Assembly (NCBI RefSeq): GCF_014287435.1
Contig: NZ_JACOPG010000002.1
Coordinates: forward strand, 62,001 to 126,000
From: Roseburia lenta
GTDB taxonomy: Bacteria > Bacillota > Clostridia > Lachnospirales > Lachnospiraceae
Length of the DNA stretch: 64,000 nucleotides
Reading direction: 5' to 3'
The notes beneath the pieces were generated by a model. The model ran no database searches, was not told the DNA's origin, and was given only the letters and a program-made list of their open reading frames with translations. Shown here piece by piece: positions 1 to 9,227 of this stretch (positions are counted from its first letter, which is position 1; each line of letters starts with the position of its first letter). The translations under genes were made by a program, and so were the position numbers.

Positions 1-84
1 GCCAAGCCACTGAAAGATGACATTGCCGGCTATGTATTTTTTGCTCTCGCCCACCATGGCGATGAGCCGTTTGTTCATCATCAT
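1..84 (-). CDS. ABC transporter ATP-binding/permease protein, N-terminal fragment cut by window edge
   Basis: Only the first 28 codons lie in the window. The reading frame begins with three consecutive ATG codons (84-76) and reads MMMNKRLIAMVGESKKYIAG before continuing off the left edge. An AAGGAG ribosome binding site sits at 94-99, nine bases before the first ATG. This opening resembles fused membrane/ATPase exporters of the CydCD or multidrug type in Clostridia, but no membrane or ATPase domain is visible here, so the family call is by resemblance only. Confidence 0.5.
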   Translation of the reverse strand, partial: MMMNKRLIAMVGESKKYIAGNVIFQWLG

Positions 85-273
85 ATGTATGTTCTCCTTC
101 CCTGTATCTATGAAATATACTTTCGTTTTGATTAGTTGATGTGTACCGTGGTTTTTCATTCATAACATAGGTTCGCTTTAACTTACCACATTTTGCTGGA
201 TTTTTCCACTGGTTTTTTCTTCCTGCCATTGGATTTTTCTTCTTGCCATCAGAACTGCAGAGTTTCTGTAATC

Positions 274-305
274 AAAAAAGATGTAAGTCATTTTCGACTT
301 ACACC
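274..305 (-). terminator. Intrinsic terminator of the GH2 gene
   Basis: On the minus strand GGTGTAAGTC, a six-base loop and GACTTACATC form a ten-pair stem followed by TTTTTT. It lies 22 bases beyond the GH2 stop codon. The rest of 85-273 is the short AT-rich upstream region of the ABC transporter gene and contains an imperfect tandem of TTTTTCTTC.TGCCAT at about 214-250. Confidence 0.8.
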
Positions 306-327
306 TTAAAATAGTATTGCATGATTA

Positions 328-2244
328 TTATATTTTCTTCACTTTCCGATCATAGGTATAGATACCATTGACCTCGTCCTCGATATCAGATACCTGTGTG
401 TAGACACTTGCACACAACCCCTGTGGAATCAATCTCATCGCCTCCTGACGCCGCTTTTCATATGCCGCCTTAAGGCTCTCCGTATCTTTATAAGTTCCAT
501 ATCCATAGATAGCTTCTGTTGTGGTATGTTCCGGGATGCCATAGGAATAACCTCCATACTCTGACAATACAGCCACACGCTCATTCTTTCTTGGGTCACG
601 CGGGATGACCAGGGGGAAGAAATAATTGTGAAAGGAATTCATATCGCCGCTTCCCTGATCGTACCAGCCGCTTGCCGCATCGATCAGGCGCGTTGGATCC
701 GCCTCTCTTGCCAGTGCCACCATTTCATTGGTCGAAAACTGTCCCCAGCCCTCGTTGAAAATAACCCATGTACTGATGCAGGGGTGTTTCTTTAATAAGG
801 CGATCGTCTCTAACATCTCCTGCTGCCATTCACGTTGTCCAGCCTCGTCCTCACGCGAAAGCAGTTTTCGATGCCTGTCATTGCTTTTGATCTGTAAAAA
901 CGAAAGTACGGTAGCCAGATATGTAACATACCAATCCTTGTAAGACCTACCGCCATTTACCATATCCTGCCATACGATCATCCCCAGCCTGTCACAATGG
1001 AAATAAAATCGCTCCGGTTCAATCTTGATATGCTTACGGATCATATGAAATCCGGTCTCCTTCATTCCCATGATATCAAAAATATATGCCGCATCCGCAG
1101 GCGGTGTCATGAGTCCATCCGGCCAATAGCCCTGATCCAAAACACCTTCCATAAATATCGGATGATGATTTAAACAGATGCGCCAGATTCCATCTTTATC
1201 TTTTTCCTTTGTGAACGTGCGCAGTGCAAAGTAGCCGTAAATAACATCCTCCCCCAGCAAGATTTCATAATCATATAAATAAGGTGTTTCCACGCTCCAG
1301 AACTTGCGGTCTGCTTCCGGTATCTCCAGCACAATATCTTCCAGATATAGATTAGGATTATCCGAACTTTCCACCTTTTTTCTTATGATGGTGCTATCCT
1401 TGTACTCTGCTATGACTGTTTTTCCGCTTATTTCCTGTATTTTAGCATGCGGTGTTTCAATATTTGCTCGCGCATGAGATGATGCAAAAATCCGTATCGT
1501 TACAGGTAAGCCTGCATTTGTCATGAAATTTTCACAAATATCTGTTAATTCATTCGTTTCATTTTTTCCCTGTGCAAGAATAGTAAAACACACTTTTCCA
1601 TGATCACTATCTGCCACCACATTTACTTCTGCGATTGCAAGAGCCGGTACATATTCCATCCAGACCGTCTGCCAGATACCACTTTGTGCCGTGTAATACA
1701 TACCGCCACGCTGTAACTTTTGCTTTCCCCTCGCATGATAAGAAGTGTCGCTGACATCCTTCACCTTCACGACAAGATCCAGTGCGTCCGCCCGGCTCTT
1801 CCTTGCATATGGTGTCAGGTCAAGGGTAAATGGGAGATATCCGCCAACATGTGTCATCACTTCTTTTCCGTCCACATAGACATATGCTGTCTGATCCACC
1901 GCACCAAAATGTAGGAGCAGACGCATCCCTTGATCCAGTTTTTTTCTATCCAGTACAAGTTCTCTATGATACCAGAGATATTCATCCGGTTGCAACTGAT
2001 GCTCCACACCGGAGAGTGCGGCTTCCGGTGAGTATGGCACAAGGATTTTCCCATTATAAATATCCGGGATTTTCTCCCCATCCAACTGTTTTGTGATGGC
2101 ATAATCCCACCAACCATTGAGATTCTCATAAGAATCGCGCATCATGGATGGGCGCGGATATTCTGTAAGTACTGCAAGATCTTCCTTGCCCACTTTCATC
2201 TCCTCTTTTAATTTTTCTCCCCAACTTGTATATAACTGCTTCAT
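328..2244 (-). CDS. Glycoside hydrolase family 2 protein (beta-galactosidase/beta-glucuronidase type)
   Basis: A cytoplasmic glycosidase of about 638 residues with no signal peptide. The N-terminal third carries the GH2 sugar-binding/jelly-roll region (NLNGWWDYA and following), then an immunoglobulin-like domain and the TIM barrel. The barrel holds the acid/base glutamate in STWVIFNEGWGQF and the nucleophile glutamate in VLSEYGGYSY. The family retains configuration and hydrolyses terminal beta-galactosides, glucuronides or mannosides; the substrate cannot be told here. I chose ATG at 2244 because AGAAGG at 2252-2257 is seven bases upstream, whereas the GTG at 2250 is only one base from it. 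The gene appears monocistronic, with a terminator on each side. Confidence 0.85.
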   Translation of the reverse strand: MKQLYTSWGEKLKEEMKVGKEDLAVLTEYPRPSMMRDSYENLNGWWDYAITKQLDGEKIPDIYNGKILVPYSPEAALSGVEHQLQPDEYLWYHRELVLDRKKLDQGMRLLLHFGAVDQTAYVYVDGKEVMTHVGGYLPFTLDLTPYARKSRADALDLVVKVKDVSDTSYHARGKQKLQRGGMYYTAQSGIWQTVWMEYVPALAIAEVNVVADSDHGKVCFTILAQGKNETNELTDICENFMTNAGLPVTIRIFASSHARANIETPHAKIQEISGKTVIAEYKDSTIIRKKVESSDNPNLYLEDIVLEIPEADRKFWSVETPYLYDYEILLGEDVIYGYFALRTFTKEKDKDGIWRICLNHHPIFMEGVLDQGYWPDGLMTPPADAAYIFDIMGMKETGFHMIRKHIKIEPERFYFHCDRLGMIVWQDMVNGGRSYKDWYVTYLATVLSFLQIKSNDRHRKLLSREDEAGQREWQQEMLETIALLKKHPCISTWVIFNEGWGQFSTNEMVALAREADPTRLIDAASGWYDQGSGDMNSFHNYFFPLVIPRDPRKNERVAVLSEYGGYSYGIPEHTTTEAIYGYGTYKDTESLKAAYEKRRQEAMRLIPQGLCASVYTQVSDIEDEVNGIYTYDRKVKKI

Positions 2245-2316
2245 ACGCACACCTTCTTTTCACCTTTGGGCTCATTGTATCACACCTTTGCGGTCTTTTC
2301 ACTGTTTATCCAGCCA

Positions 2317-2352
2317 AGAAAAAAGGACCCTGCGACACAGCAGAGTCCTTCC
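2317..2352 (-). terminator. Intrinsic terminator of the metal-efflux operon
   Basis: Minus-strand AAGGACTCTG and CAGGGTCCTT enclose an eight-base loop and are followed by a run of T. It starts 14 bases after the stop codon of the P-type ATPase gene and so closes the three-gene metal operon. Confidence 0.8.
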
Positions 2353-2365
2353 TTTTAAATTCTTA

Positions 2366-4243
2366 TTATGCTCTTATCTTCAAGGCTCTTGTTGCATTCA
2401 AGACTGCCAGCACCATGACACCGACATCGGCAAAAATGGCTACCCACATATTGGCAATACCAAGTGCTCCCAAGATCAGGCAGACTGCCTTAACCGCAAG
2501 TGCAAAGACAATGTTTTCCCGCACGATCTTTAAGGTTCGTACAGAGATCTTCATAGCCAGCGCGATCTTTGCCGGATCATCGTCCATAAGGACCACATCG
2601 GCTGCCTCGATCGCTGCATCCGATCCCATGGCTCCCATGGCAATACCAATGTCTGCGCGGGATAATACCGGTGCGTCGTTGATGCCGTCACCGACAAAGG
2701 CTAAGTTTTCCTTTTCTCCCTTGGCATTTAAAATGTGCTCGACCTGTGCGACCTTATCTGCCGGAAGCAGTTCACTGTGGACTTCATCAATACCAATCTC
2801 TGCTGCCACACGCTGTGCCGTCTCATTGGCATCCCCGGTAAGCATAATGGTCTTTTTGATGCCGTTCTTCTTCAGTCCGGCGATCGCATCCTTCGTGGTC
2901 GGTTTTACCACATCGGAGATCACGATACATCCTGCATAGGTGCCATCCACGGCAACGTAGCAGACCGTTCCCTCTTTGTGCTCGGTCGTAACCGTCAGAT
3001 TTTCACGCTGCATCAGGCGCATGTTTCCAACATAGACCTTCTTGCCGTCCACCCGGGCACACACACCATGTCCGGCGATCTCCTCAATGTCAGAGACACG
3101 GGAAAGATCCAGTTCCTGTCCATATGCCTTTTTCAGACTCAGGCTGATCGGATGGGAAGATGAACTTTCGGCATAGGCAGCCATACCAAGTAAGGTTTCT
3201 TTATCAAATCCATTTTCCGGGTAAGAGGCGGTCACCTCAAATACCCCCTTGGTCAGTGTTCCTGTCTTGTCAAAGACAATATACTTGGTTGCAGACAATG
3301 CTTCCAGATAATTGGATCCCTTGACCAGAATACCATTGCTGGAGGCACAACCGATACCTCCGAAGAATGATAGCGGAATGGAAATAACCAAAGCACACGG
3401 ACAAGAGATTACCAGGAAAGTCAAAGCTCGGATGATCCACTCGCCCCACATCGGACTACTTCCCATAAACAGGCGCACGATCGGCGGTAAAATAGCAAGT
3501 GCCAGAGCACCATAACAGACTGCCGGTGTGTAATACTTGGCAAACTTTGTGATAAAGTTCTCGGATCTGGATTTCTTCATGGCTGAATTTTCCACCAGGT
3601 CTAAGATCTTAGATACGGTAGAATCACCAAACTCCTTGGTCGTCTTTACCTTGATCATACCGGTCATATTGATGCATCCACTGATGATCTCATCGCCGCA
3701 GGATGCGTCTCTCGGCAGGCTTTCTCCCGTAAGCGCACTGGTATTTAAGGTCGTATTTCCCTCTGTAATCACGCCATCGATCGGCACTTTTTCGCCCGGG
3801 TTGATAATAATCTCGGAACCGATCTCCACATCATCCGGATCGACCTTTTCCAGTTTGCCGTCCACCATCATATTGGCATAATCCGGTCGGATATCCATAA
3901 GGGCTGCGATGTTCTTGCGGCTCTTTCCTACGGCTACGCTCTGGAAGAGTTCGCCGATCTGGTAAAAGAGCATAACCGCTGCCCCTTCTTTGTAGTCGCC
4001 CAGACAAACGGCTCCCACGGTTGCGACTGCCATCAAAAAGTTCTCATCAAAGACCTGTCTCTTTAGGATACCTTTTCCCGCTTTTTTTAAAATGTCATAG
4101 CCAATTACCAGATATGGCACCAGATACAATGCCAAACGAAGGATCCACGGCATCTCTACCAAAGCATCCAAAATGGATACTGCTATTAATAAAAGCAGGG
4201 CAACAACAATGCGTTTCAGTACTTTTTGCTGTTTTTTACTCAT
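2366..4243 (-). CDS. cadA: Heavy-metal translocating P1B-type ATPase (Zn/Cd/Pb class)
   Basis: An inner-membrane ATPase that pumps soft divalent metals out of the cell. Of 625 residues, membrane helices lie near 10-50 and 70-105. The actuator TGES is at about 172-175, the transport-site CPC at 281-283 and the phosphorylation motif DKTGT at 325-329, followed by the nucleotide-binding HP and GDGIND motifs. CPC with ALVISIPL is typical of the Zn2+/Cd2+/Pb2+ subgroup. Unusually, the N-terminal heavy-metal-binding domain is absent and is supplied as a separate small protein encoded just upstream. It is the last gene of the repressor-chaperone-pump operon. The symbol is by family resemblance. Confidence 0.9.
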   Translation of the reverse strand: MSKKQQKVLKRIVVALLLLIAVSILDALVEMPWILRLALYLVPYLVIGYDILKKAGKGILKRQVFDENFLMAVATVGAVCLGDYKEGAAVMLFYQIGELFQSVAVGKSRKNIAALMDIRPDYANMMVDGKLEKVDPDDVEIGSEIIINPGEKVPIDGVITEGNTTLNTSALTGESLPRDASCGDEIISGCINMTGMIKVKTTKEFGDSTVSKILDLVENSAMKKSRSENFITKFAKYYTPAVCYGALALAILPPIVRLFMGSSPMWGEWIIRALTFLVISCPCALVISIPLSFFGGIGCASSNGILVKGSNYLEALSATKYIVFDKTGTLTKGVFEVTASYPENGFDKETLLGMAAYAESSSSHPISLSLKKAYGQELDLSRVSDIEEIAGHGVCARVDGKKVYVGNMRLMQRENLTVTTEHKEGTVCYVAVDGTYAGCIVISDVVKPTTKDAIAGLKKNGIKKTIMLTGDANETAQRVAAEIGIDEVHSELLPADKVAQVEHILNAKGEKENLAFVGDGINDAPVLSRADIGIAMGAMGSDAAIEAADVVLMDDDPAKIALAMKISVRTLKIVRENIVFALAVKAVCLILGALGIANMWVAIFADVGVMVLAVLNATRALKIRA

Positions 4244-4303
4244 CTATCTTCTCCTTTACGACTCCCACCGCCTCCGTGGCACAGCCCCGAAACGCGGTTC
4301 TTC

Positions 4304-4522
4304 TTATAAAAAGATCTCGCAATCGTCTTCTACGACTTTGCAGTTCTTGTATGCCTGCTGCATAACAGCGTCCACATCTGCGCCTTCTTCAAATTCAACC
4401 TTTAACTTCAAAGTCATGAAACTCAAAGTTGCATTCTTTACGCCCTCTGTATTCTTTACGGCTTCCTCCATCTTTGCTGCACAGTTTGCGCAATCAACCT
4501 CTACATCATATGTCTTTTTCAT
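4304..4522 (-). CDS. Free-standing heavy-metal-associated (HMA) domain protein
   Basis: A 72-residue protein with the CxxC metal motif in VDCANCAAKME near residues 10-18 and the ferredoxin-like HMA fold pattern (TLSFMTLKLKVEF, then an acidic C-terminus). It is a small cytoplasmic metal chaperone or detached metal-binding domain. It lies between the ArsR-type repressor and the ATPase that lacks its own HMA domain, so it most likely hands metal to that pump. A good ribosome binding site (AAAAAGGAGAAC) precedes the ATG. Confidence 0.88.
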   Translation of the reverse strand: MKKTYDVEVDCANCAAKMEEAVKNTEGVKNATLSFMTLKLKVEFEEGADVDAVMQQAYKNCKVVEDDCEIFL

Positions 4523-4582
4523 AATTTTGTTCTCCTTTTTCTTTTTTATTCTTTATCATACAAGATGGTGATCCATCTGTCT

Positions 4583-4933
4583 TTACTCCTCTACGTGATC
4601 CATACCCATGGATAGGATCGTGCGCACATGATCATCATCCAGCGAGTAAAAAATACTCTTGCCGCTCCGTTTGAACTTGACCAACTTGGCATCCTTTAAA
4701 ATGCGGAGTTGGTGACTGACTGCGGATTGGTTCAGATTTAAGATCTGTGCGATATCACTGACACAAAGTTCACTTTCAAACAAGGCATATAAGATCTTGA
4801 TCCTGGTCGAATCGCCAAAGACCCTGAAAAGTTCTGCCAGATCATACAGGTATTCATCCTCCGGTTGGTTTTGGAGTACCTGCTCTACCAAATCTTCGTG
4901 TGCCGCCAAAAATTCTGACTTCTGCTCTGCCAC
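4583..4933 (-). CDS. ArsR/SmtB-family metal-responsive repressor
   Basis: A dimeric winged-helix repressor of 116 residues. The core reads LFRVFGDSTRIKILYALFESELCVSDIAQILNL..SAVSHQLRILKDAKLV. The last helix, DDDHVRTILSMGMDHVEE, has the spaced Asp, His, His and Glu ligands typical of alpha-5 Zn/Cd/Co sensing sites (SmtB, CzrA), and ELCV carries the alpha-3 cysteine found in CadC-like proteins. The start is GTG at 4933, preceded by AGGGAGGA with suitable spacing. It is first in the metal-efflux operon and probably autoregulates through the operator overlapping the promoter just upstream. Confidence 0.88.
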   Translation of the reverse strand: MAEQKSEFLAAHEDLVEQVLQNQPEDEYLYDLAELFRVFGDSTRIKILYALFESELCVSDIAQILNLNQSAVSHQLRILKDAKLVKFKRSGKSIFYSLDDDHVRTILSMGMDHVEE

Positions 4934-4987
4934 CTGAAATCCTCCCTTCTTTATCTTTATCTTTTGTATTTTTTCTCTTTATCATCT

Positions 4988-5027
4988 GTTCATATGTAAT
5001 TATATTCATATGTTCATACATTGTCAA
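4988..5027 (-). promoter_or_regulatory. Sigma-70 promoter with overlapping repressor operator for the metal operon
   Basis: On the minus strand a perfect TTGACA (5027-5022) is separated by 17 bases from a perfect TATAAT (5004-4999). CATATG occurs at both edges of the -10 region (4991-4996 and 5007-5012) within repeated ATGAACA/ATGAAT half-sites. This resembles the 12-2-12 type operators of SmtB/CadC repressors. A consensus promoter covered by such repeats fits tight repression with metal-induced release. Confidence 0.75.
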
Positions 5028-5099
5028 TATATCCAATGAATTTTCTGTACCTTTTTTTCCCCGCCACATAGAATAATAAAAAAAGAAAGAATATCAACT

Positions 5100-5954
5100 A
5101 TGGCAACTTTTTATAACCAGGCGACCTTGTCCTACAACGGCAACACGACCACATCCAATATCACGACCGGTGAACTGGTCGAAGTGCTCTCTGCCACAAA
5201 GACCGCCGTACAGACCGAGTATCAGCAGGATGATACCCTGACCTATGTCGTCAACATTTTAAACTCAGGCAATACCACCATGACCGGAGTGACGATCTCC
5301 GATAATCTGGGTGCCTATACCTTAAACACCATAACACTGGTGCCTATGGACTATGTGGTAGGCACTGTCCGCTATTATGTTGGCGGTGTCTTACAGCCGA
5401 CACCAACGGTGACCGCCGGTCCTCCTCTGACCATTTCCGGTCTGTCTGTTCCGGCAAAAGGCAATGTCACCGTCATCTACCAGGCCAAGACCAACGATTA
5501 TGCTCCACTGGCACAGGAAAGTAGCATCACCAACACGGCGACCATCAATGCCAACAATATCGCCAATCCGATCACGGCAAGTGCTACAGTCAATGCTTAC
5601 AGTAAGCCGGTGCTCCGCATCAGTAAATCCTTAACACCGACGACTGTCTCCGAAAACGGACAACTGACTTATACCTTTATCATTCAGAACTACGGCAACA
5701 CCGCAGCGGATGAAGCCGATGCCCTGATCGTCTCCGACCGTTTTGACCCGATCTTAAATCCGATCACGGTCGCCTTCAATGGCACTGCCTGGACGGAAGG
5801 TACCGAGTACACCTACGATGCCACCACCGGACAGTTTGTATCGACCGCCGGCATCATCACCGTACCTGCCGCTTCCTATACACAGGATGCTGCGACCGGT
5901 GCCATCTCCATTGTTCCGGGTTCCGCAACCCTGACCATCACAGGAACAGTTTAA
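5100..5954 (+). CDS. DUF11-repeat surface-type protein without signal peptide
   Basis: A 284-residue Thr/Asn-rich protein made of two DUF11-like (Ig-like) repeats. The first runs from about residue 30 (DTLTYVVNILNSGNTTMTGVTISD) and the second from about residue 170 (LRISKSLTPTTVSENGQLTYTFIIQNYGNTAADEADALIVSD). DUF11 domains usually sit in large secreted or wall proteins, but this one has neither a signal peptide nor an anchor. Similar solo proteins in Clostridia may be spore- or surface-associated; that is inference. The ribosome binding site is weak (AAAGAAAG). It is alone, divergent from the metal operon. Confidence 0.7.
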   Translation: MATFYNQATLSYNGNTTTSNITTGELVEVLSATKTAVQTEYQQDDTLTYVVNILNSGNTTMTGVTISDNLGAYTLNTITLVPMDYVVGTVRYYVGGVLQPTPTVTAGPPLTISGLSVPAKGNVTVIYQAKTNDYAPLAQESSITNTATINANNIANPITASATVNAYSKPVLRISKSLTPTTVSENGQLTYTFIIQNYGNTAADEADALIVSDRFDPILNPITVAFNGTAWTEGTEYTYDATTGQFVSTAGIITVPAASYTQDAATGAISIVPGSATLTITGTV

Positions 5955-5982
5955 GTTTTCCAAACTTCTCAATGAAATAAAA

Positions 5983-6020
5983 GAAAAGCCCCCGCGCGTA
6001 TCCTGCGCACGAGGGCTTTC
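5983..6020. terminator. Bidirectional terminator between DUF11 and TraX genes
   Basis: AAAGCCC with CGCGCG, a short loop, and the complementary GCGC with GGGCTTT form a GC-rich stem flanked by A-rich and T-rich tracts. It serves the two convergent genes ending at 5954 and 6035. Confidence 0.8.
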
Positions 6021-6034
6021 TATGTGATCTTACT

Positions 6035-6745
6035 TTATAAAATTTTTAAAAGTCCCAGCACGAGCAGGTGCAGGGGATAGAATACATAAAAGAACCACTT
6101 ATGTATGGGCTTCTTACTGCCCGCCTTTCCATTATAAGTATAATGCAGGAGCAGGGGCACCAAAAGGACACCCAGTTGATAAATACCCCAGATACCAAAT
6201 CCCCCAAAGACAAAACTACAGACAGAGAGCAGGGTATAAGTCGACCACTTCTTCTTTTCATCCTTCCGATAGCAAAAGAAACACATGGCATAAAGGATAT
6301 CAAAGATGGGCCAGTCTCCCCAAATAGACAAGATACAAAGAAAGGCAATGATGGCTTTTTTCTGTGCCTCCATCATCGTTCCCTTATCCCAAACCCAGAT
6401 TGCAAGCAGGGCTAGAAAGAGGGTGTAGATAACGCCCGGCGAAAATTCAAATGTATAATTTCCATTTAATTTATAAATAGGTAAATGTCCATACTCAAAA
6501 AAAGTAAAGGGGATCCAGGAAATGACCGCAAAAATGGCAAGTCTCTTGGCATACTTCTTTACGCTTCGTGTATGCACATAGCCCTCGGCAATAAAATATG
6601 CCATGGTCGGACCTGTCAGCCGACCGATCATATGCATGATCTGCCCCTGCCAGGAGGCAAGCGGTACAAAAGCCCAGGCAATGTGATCGATGAGCATGGC
6701 TAGGATCACAATATATTTGATCTGATTTCGGTTTAAAGAAAGCAT
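6035..6745 (-). CDS. TraX family membrane protein
   Basis: A polytopic membrane protein of 236 residues with the TraX signature LNRNQIKYIVILAMLIDHIAW near the N-terminus and about eight hydrophobic helices. F-plasmid TraX acetylates pilin; chromosomal Firmicute copies are probably acyltransferases of unknown substrate. I start at ATG 6745, which has GGAAGGAGA about eight bases upstream and gives the family-typical N-terminus. An upstream in-frame ATG at 6790 with its own AAGGAAG would add 15 unconserved residues. Confidence 0.85.
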   Translation of the reverse strand: MLSLNRNQIKYIVILAMLIDHIAWAFVPLASWQGQIMHMIGRLTGPTMAYFIAEGYVHTRSVKKYAKRLAIFAVISWIPFTFFEYGHLPIYKLNGNYTFEFSPGVIYTLFLALLAIWVWDKGTMMEAQKKAIIAFLCILSIWGDWPIFDILYAMCFFCYRKDEKKKWSTYTLLSVCSFVFGGFGIWGIYQLGVLLVPLLLHYTYNGKAGSKKPIHKWFFYVFYPLHLLVLGLLKIL

Positions 6746-6817
6746 GGCTTGTTCTCCTTCCGGTGCCAGAACCTGACACCAGAATATCATAACAAGCCAC
6801 TTCCTTTCTGTAAAGAT

Positions 6818-8455
6818 TTATTCACCAAAGAAGATCTTCATATCCTCCTCCACGCTGCCAATGCTTGCAATCCCGAAGTTGTCTACCAGAACCTTTGTCA
6901 CATTCGGTGATAAGAATGCCGGCAGGGTCGGTCCCAGGTGGATATTTTTTACACCAAGGGCTAAGAGCGCCAACAAGACAATAACTGCTTTCTGCTCATA
7001 CCAGGAAATGTTATAGACGATTGGCAGTTCATTGATGTCTTCCAGTCCAAAGATCTCCTGCAATTTCATAGCGATGACCGCCAGCGAATAGGAATCGTTA
7101 CACTGCCCTGCATCCAGGACACGCGGGATATCTCCTATAGAACCCAGATTTAATTTATTGTATTTATACTTGGCACAGCCTGCTGTCAGGATGACCGTAT
7201 CCTGTGGCAATGCCTTTGCAAAATCCGCATAGTAAGACCGGGACTTGGCTCTGCCGTCGCAGCCTGCCATGACAACGAATTTCTTGATCGCGCCACTCTT
7301 TACGGCTTCTACGATCTGGTCTGCCAGGGCAAATACCTGGGCATGTGCAAAACCGCCGATGATCTGCCCCTGTTCGATCTCCTCCGGTGGCCGGCATGTC
7401 TTGGCTAATGCGATGATCTGACTAAAGTCTTTTTCCTGACCAATTTCTCCCTCAATATGTTTGCAGCCCGGATAGCCGGATGCCCCCGTGGTAAAGAGAC
7501 GGTCTTTATAGGAATCCTTTGGCGGTACGATACAGTTGGTCGTCATCAGGATCGGACCATGGAAAGACGCAAATTCTTCCGTCTGTTTCCACCATGCATT
7601 TCCGTAATTGCCGACAAAATGCTTGTACTTTTTGAACGCCGGATAATAATGTGCCGGTAACATTTCTGAATGGGTATATACATCTACGCCGCTGTCCTTG
7701 GTCTGCTCCAGAAGCATTTCCAGGTCCCGCAGATCGTGTCCGGATACCAGGATGCCCGGGCGCTTACCCACGCCGATGTTGACCTTTGTGATCTCCGGAT
7801 TGCCATAGGCTTGCGTGTTGGCTCCATCCAAGAGTGCCATACCCTTCACGCCATACTTGCCTGTCTCCAATGCCAGCGCCACCAGATCATTCACGGATAA
7901 GGTGTCATCTAAGGTTGCTGCCAGTGCCCGCTGTAAAAAGGCATCCAGTTCTGCGTCATCTGCCAGCAGTACATTGGCATGCTTGGAATAGGCGGACAGA
8001 CCCTTGAGCCCATAGGTGATCAACTCGCGCAGAGACCGGATATCCTCATCCTGCGTTGCCAAAACGCCGACACTTTTTGCCTTTTCCATATAAGCCGACG
8101 GCTCCGCCGTCCAAAGGGCTGCCTCCGGCAATTCCCTTTTGTCCTCTAACTGCTGTAAAAGTTCTTCCTTGCAGACCAAGGTATCTGCGATCCGCTTTGT
8201 TATCTGTGCCCCATCAAAATTGGCATTGGTGATGGTTGTAAAAAGATTTAAGGTAATACGATGGTTGACCTCATAAGAAACCTCTTTGCCCTCACTGCGC
8301 AGCGCTGTTGTAAGAGCAGCACATCCCTTGGTCACATATATCAAAAGATCCTGCAATGCAGCCACTTCCGGTGTCTTACCGCAGACACCGCGCACACTGC
8401 ATCCCTTGCATCCTGCTGTTTCCTGACATTGATAGCAAAACATCTTATTTTCCAT
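6818..8455 (-). CDS. hcp: Hydroxylamine reductase / hybrid cluster protein
   Basis: A cytoplasmic Fe-S protein of 545 residues. The N-terminal cysteines C7, C10, C19 and C25 ([22 protein letters not shown]) bind the proximal cluster. Downstream conserved blocks ([40 protein letters not shown]) supply ligands of the hybrid 4Fe-2S-2O cluster. The family reduces hydroxylamine and, in vivo, nitric oxide, protecting against nitrosative stress. It is transcribed divergently from a Crp/Fnr regulator whose predicted binding site is centred -41.5 from its -10-defined start. Confidence 0.96.
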   Translation of the reverse strand: MENKMFCYQCQETAGCKGCSVRGVCGKTPEVAALQDLLIYVTKGCAALTTALRSEGKEVSYEVNHRITLNLFTTITNANFDGAQITKRIADTLVCKEELLQQLEDKRELPEAALWTAEPSAYMEKAKSVGVLATQDEDIRSLRELITYGLKGLSAYSKHANVLLADDAELDAFLQRALAATLDDTLSVNDLVALALETGKYGVKGMALLDGANTQAYGNPEITKVNIGVGKRPGILVSGHDLRDLEMLLEQTKDSGVDVYTHSEMLPAHYYPAFKKYKHFVGNYGNAWWKQTEEFASFHGPILMTTNCIVPPKDSYKDRLFTTGASGYPGCKHIEGEIGQEKDFSQIIALAKTCRPPEEIEQGQIIGGFAHAQVFALADQIVEAVKSGAIKKFVVMAGCDGRAKSRSYYADFAKALPQDTVILTAGCAKYKYNKLNLGSIGDIPRVLDAGQCNDSYSLAVIAMKLQEIFGLEDINELPIVYNISWYEQKAVIVLLALLALGVKNIHLGPTLPAFLSPNVTKVLVDNFGIASIGSVEEDMKIFFGE

Positions 8456-8485
8456 TTTTCTTCTCCTTTATCTTGTTTATTTGTC

Positions 8486-8514
8486 TTGTTTTTCACTGAC
8501 AGGCTCATTATAAT
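8486..8514 (+). promoter_or_regulatory. Promoter of the Crp/Fnr regulator gene
   Basis: On the plus strand TTGTTT (8486-8491), 17 bases and TATAAT (8509-8514) form a sigma-70 promoter with a start near 8521. The TGTTGT/ACAACA box at 8534-8549 then lies just downstream of the start and before the AAGGAG ribosome binding site, so the regulator could repress its own gene while activating hcp. Confidence 0.6.
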
Positions 8515-8549
8515 ATGGCTATCGAAACAATTATGTTGTCATAACAACA
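8507..8549 (-). promoter_or_regulatory. hcp promoter with Crp/Fnr-type activator box
   Basis: The minus-strand TATAAT at 8512-8507 sets a start near 8500. There is no usable -35 hexamer. Instead the palindrome TGTTGT-CATA-ACAACA (8534-8549) is centred at 8541.5, exactly -41.5, the class II activator position. The same box type and geometry recur upstream of the ferredoxin gene at 15801. Confidence 0.75.
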
Positions 8550-8561
8550 AAAGGAGATAAA

Positions 8562-9227
8562 ATGAATTACCAATTTTTAGCAAATACAAGATTATTCCGC
8601 GGCATTTCCGTGGATGAACTGGAAAAGATGCTGGCCTGTTTTTCCGTACAGACCAGACAATATGAAAAAGGCAGTCTGATCCTGCGTGCCGGACAGACGG
8701 TCTCTGCCATCGGTCTGGTCCTCTCCGGCAATATCACCATCGAAAACAATGACCTCTGGGGCAATCGCACCGTAATGGACCGCCTGGGGGCAGGCGCGAT
8801 CTTTGCCGAGTCCTATGCCCTGACACCGGAGGAGATCCTCATGGTCGATATCGTTGCAAATGAACCGACAGAAGTCCTTTTCTTACAGACCCGGGCTATC
8901 CTAAATCCCTGTCAGAAGTCCTGCTACAGCCACCGCGCCCTCTTAGGCAATCTGCTTGCCATTTCCTCACAAAAGAACCTGCATATGTCCCGCCACATCC
9001 TCCACACCTCGCCCAAGACCATCCGCGGCAGGCTCTTGTCCTATCTGTCTTTTTTAGCACAAAAAGAGGGCAACTACGAGTTCGACATCCCCTTTGACCG
9101 CCAACAACTGGCAGATTATCTGGGGGTCGACCGCAGCGCCCTCTCCAACGAACTCAGCAAGATGCAGCGCGAGGGCATCCTGAGTTCCAAAAAAAATCAT
9201 TTTAAACTTACACCTGATTGCCTGTAG
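8562..9227 (+). CDS. Crp/Fnr family transcriptional regulator (HcpR-like by context)
   Basis: A 221-residue regulator with an N-terminal cyclic-nucleotide-binding-type beta-roll (about 10-115), a dimer helix and a C-terminal winged helix-turn-helix (FDRQQLADYLGVDRSALSNELSKMQREGIL, about 175-205). It lacks the N-terminal cysteine cluster of Fnr; two cysteines occur in NPCQKSC near 118-122. Divergent pairing with hcp is the classic context of nitrosative-stress regulators such as HcpR. AAGGAG precedes the ATG. Its 3' end overlaps the convergent ldh gene by 20 bases. Confidence 0.88.
   Translation: MNYQFLANTRLFRGISVDELEKMLACFSVQTRQYEKGSLILRAGQTVSAIGLVLSGNITIENNDLWGNRTVMDRLGAGAIFAESYALTPEEILMVDIVANEPTEVLFLQTRAILNPCQKSCYSHRALLGNLLAISSQKNLHMSRHILHTSPKTIRGRLLSYLSFLAQKEGNYEFDIPFDRQQLADYLGVDRSALSNELSKMQREGILSSKKNHFKLTPDCL

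Noticed and set aside
5754..5972. Antisense frames across DUF11 and many 60-240-codon frames opposite real genes (for example 2226-2939, 10345-10938, 19674-20387)
   Set aside because: They lie fully inside well-supported genes on the other strand, have no ribosome binding sites and low-complexity or His/Cys-rich compositions typical of shadow frames.
7164..7397. Frames inside hcp as a second gene
   Set aside because: It is an out-of-frame reading of the conserved hcp coding sequence.
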